From the NCBI GenBank assembly GCA_009780515.1, contig WQZX01000006.1, forward strand, positions 1-64,000: a stretch of 64,000 bases of DNA. Reading direction: 5' to 3'. The DNA is from Nocardioidaceae bacterium (lineage in GTDB: Bacteria > Actinomycetota > Actinomycetes > Propionibacteriales > Nocardioidaceae). Below are positions 63,165-64,000 of the stretch, one piece after another (position 1 is the first letter of the stretch; the number at the start of each line of letters is the position of its first letter). The translations under genes were made by a program, and so were the position numbers. The notes beneath the pieces were generated by a model. It was not told the DNA's origin. It was given only the letters and a program-made list of their open reading frames with translations, and did no database searches.

Positions 63165-63205
63165 ACACCTTTAACGAGCCGTCCCGTGAGGCGGAGAAGG
63201 AGTCA
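63165..63205 (+). promoter_or_regulatory. PyrR-binding leader element upstream of pyrR
   Basis: CACCTTTAACGAGCCGTCCCGTGAGGCGGAGAAGGAGTC matches the actinobacterial PyrR leader pattern. Confidence 0.72.
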
Positions 63206-63210
63206 GGCCG

Positions 63211-63762
63211 ATGACCGACGCCGCGACGGACCCGCCCCCGGGACGAGTCGTCCTCGACGACGACGACATCTCGCGGGCGCTGACCCGCATCTCGCACGAG
63301 ATCCTCGAGCGCAACCGCGGCGCCGAGGACCTCCTGCTGCTCGGCCTGCACACGCGCGGCGTCCCGCTCGCGCACCGCATCGCCGAGAAGATCGCCGAGG
63401 TCGAGGGGCACCCCGTGGCGACGGGGTCGCTCGACGTGACGATGTACCGCGACGACCTGCGCTCGCACCCGACCCGCAGCCCGCACAAGACCGACCTGCC
63501 CGCGGGCGGGATCGACGCCAAGACGCTCGTGCTCGTCGACGACGTGCTGTTCTCAGGGCGCACCATCCGCGCCGCGCTCGACGCGCTGTCCGACCTCGGC
63601 CGGCCCGCCGTCGTACGGCTGGCGGTGCTGGTGGACCGCGGCCACCGCGAGCTGCCGATCCGTGCCGACCACGTCGGCAAGAACCTTCCGACCGCGCGGG
63701 CCGAGCGGGTCAACCTGCGCCTGGTCGAGACCGACGGCAAGGACGAGGTGACCATCCAGTGA
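63211..63762 (+). CDS. pyrR: bifunctional pyr operon regulator/uracil phosphoribosyltransferase
   Basis: [63 protein letters not shown]. Confidence 0.95.
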   Translation: MTDAATDPPPGRVVLDDDDISRALTRISHEILERNRGAEDLLLLGLHTRGVPLAHRIAEKIAEVEGHPVATGSLDVTMYRDDLRSHPTRSPHKTDLPAGGIDAKTLVLVDDVLFSGRTIRAALDALSDLGRPAVVRLAVLVDRGHRELPIRADHVGKNLPTARAERVNLRLVETDGKDEVTIQ

Positions 63763-63823
63763 ACACCCCACGCTGTTCTTCTCCTCCGCTTCGCTCCCCC
63801 GAACAACACCGAGGGGACCCCGT

Positions 63824-64000
63824 ATGAGCCGCCACCTGCTCAGCATCGACGACGTCGACGCGGCGGAGATCGAGAGGATCTTCGCGACCGCGGGGGAGAT
63901 GCACGACGTGCAGAGGCGGGCGGTCAAGAAGCTGCCGGCGCTGCGCGGGCGCACCGTCATCAACCTGTTCTTCGAGGACTCCACCCGCACGCGCTCGAGC
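63824..64000 (+). CDS. pyrB: aspartate carbamoyltransferase, partial (runs off window end)
   Basis: HLLSIDDVDAAEIERIFATAGEMH...GRTVINLFFEDSTRTRSS. Confidence 0.92.
   Translation, partial: MSRHLLSIDDVDAAEIERIFATAGEMHDVQRRAVKKLPALRGRTVINLFFEDSTRTRSS

Overview
High-GC actinobacterial chromosome segment; the gene order resembles Nocardioides/Propionibacteriales, but this is inferred from gene content only. Most of the window is conserved housekeeping backbone: a tRNA Gly-Cys-Val cluster, thrS, HIT protein, pgsA, pdxS...pdxT, yebC, ruvCAB, yajC-secDF, apt, relA/spoT, hisS, aspS, an opp-type peptide ABC transporter, rarA, alaS, ruvX, mltG, aroE...aroCKBQ, efp, nusB, pyrR and partial pyrB. The main accessory feature is a ~7.6 kb block (10.35-17.99 kb) between pdxS and pdxT. 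It encodes three SipW/ER-type (Ser-His) signal peptidases, several exported proteins with alternate 'x-x-x-W' signal peptides, an LPNTG-anchored protein, and one polypeptide that fuses a signal peptidase to its own apparent exported substrate. The two gene groups in this block start behind near-identical promoter regions: a GGGAC-N4-GTCCC dyad, a second GTCCC box, and an identical GCGCGCCTAGCGTCG -10 region at the same spacing. Other points of interest: a DUF559/nuclease-like gene bracketed by oppositely oriented arrays of a 22-bp repeat (REP/BIME-like); a second alternating inverted-repeat array between aroK and aroB; a sigma-factor locus with repeat-rich disordered proteins; an apparent single-base frameshift in a small secreted protein gene; and a degraded accessory region ending at a tRNA-Val gene. 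No rRNA genes, CRISPR arrays or intact IS elements were recognised. Product names come from reading the translated ORFs; no database search was run.
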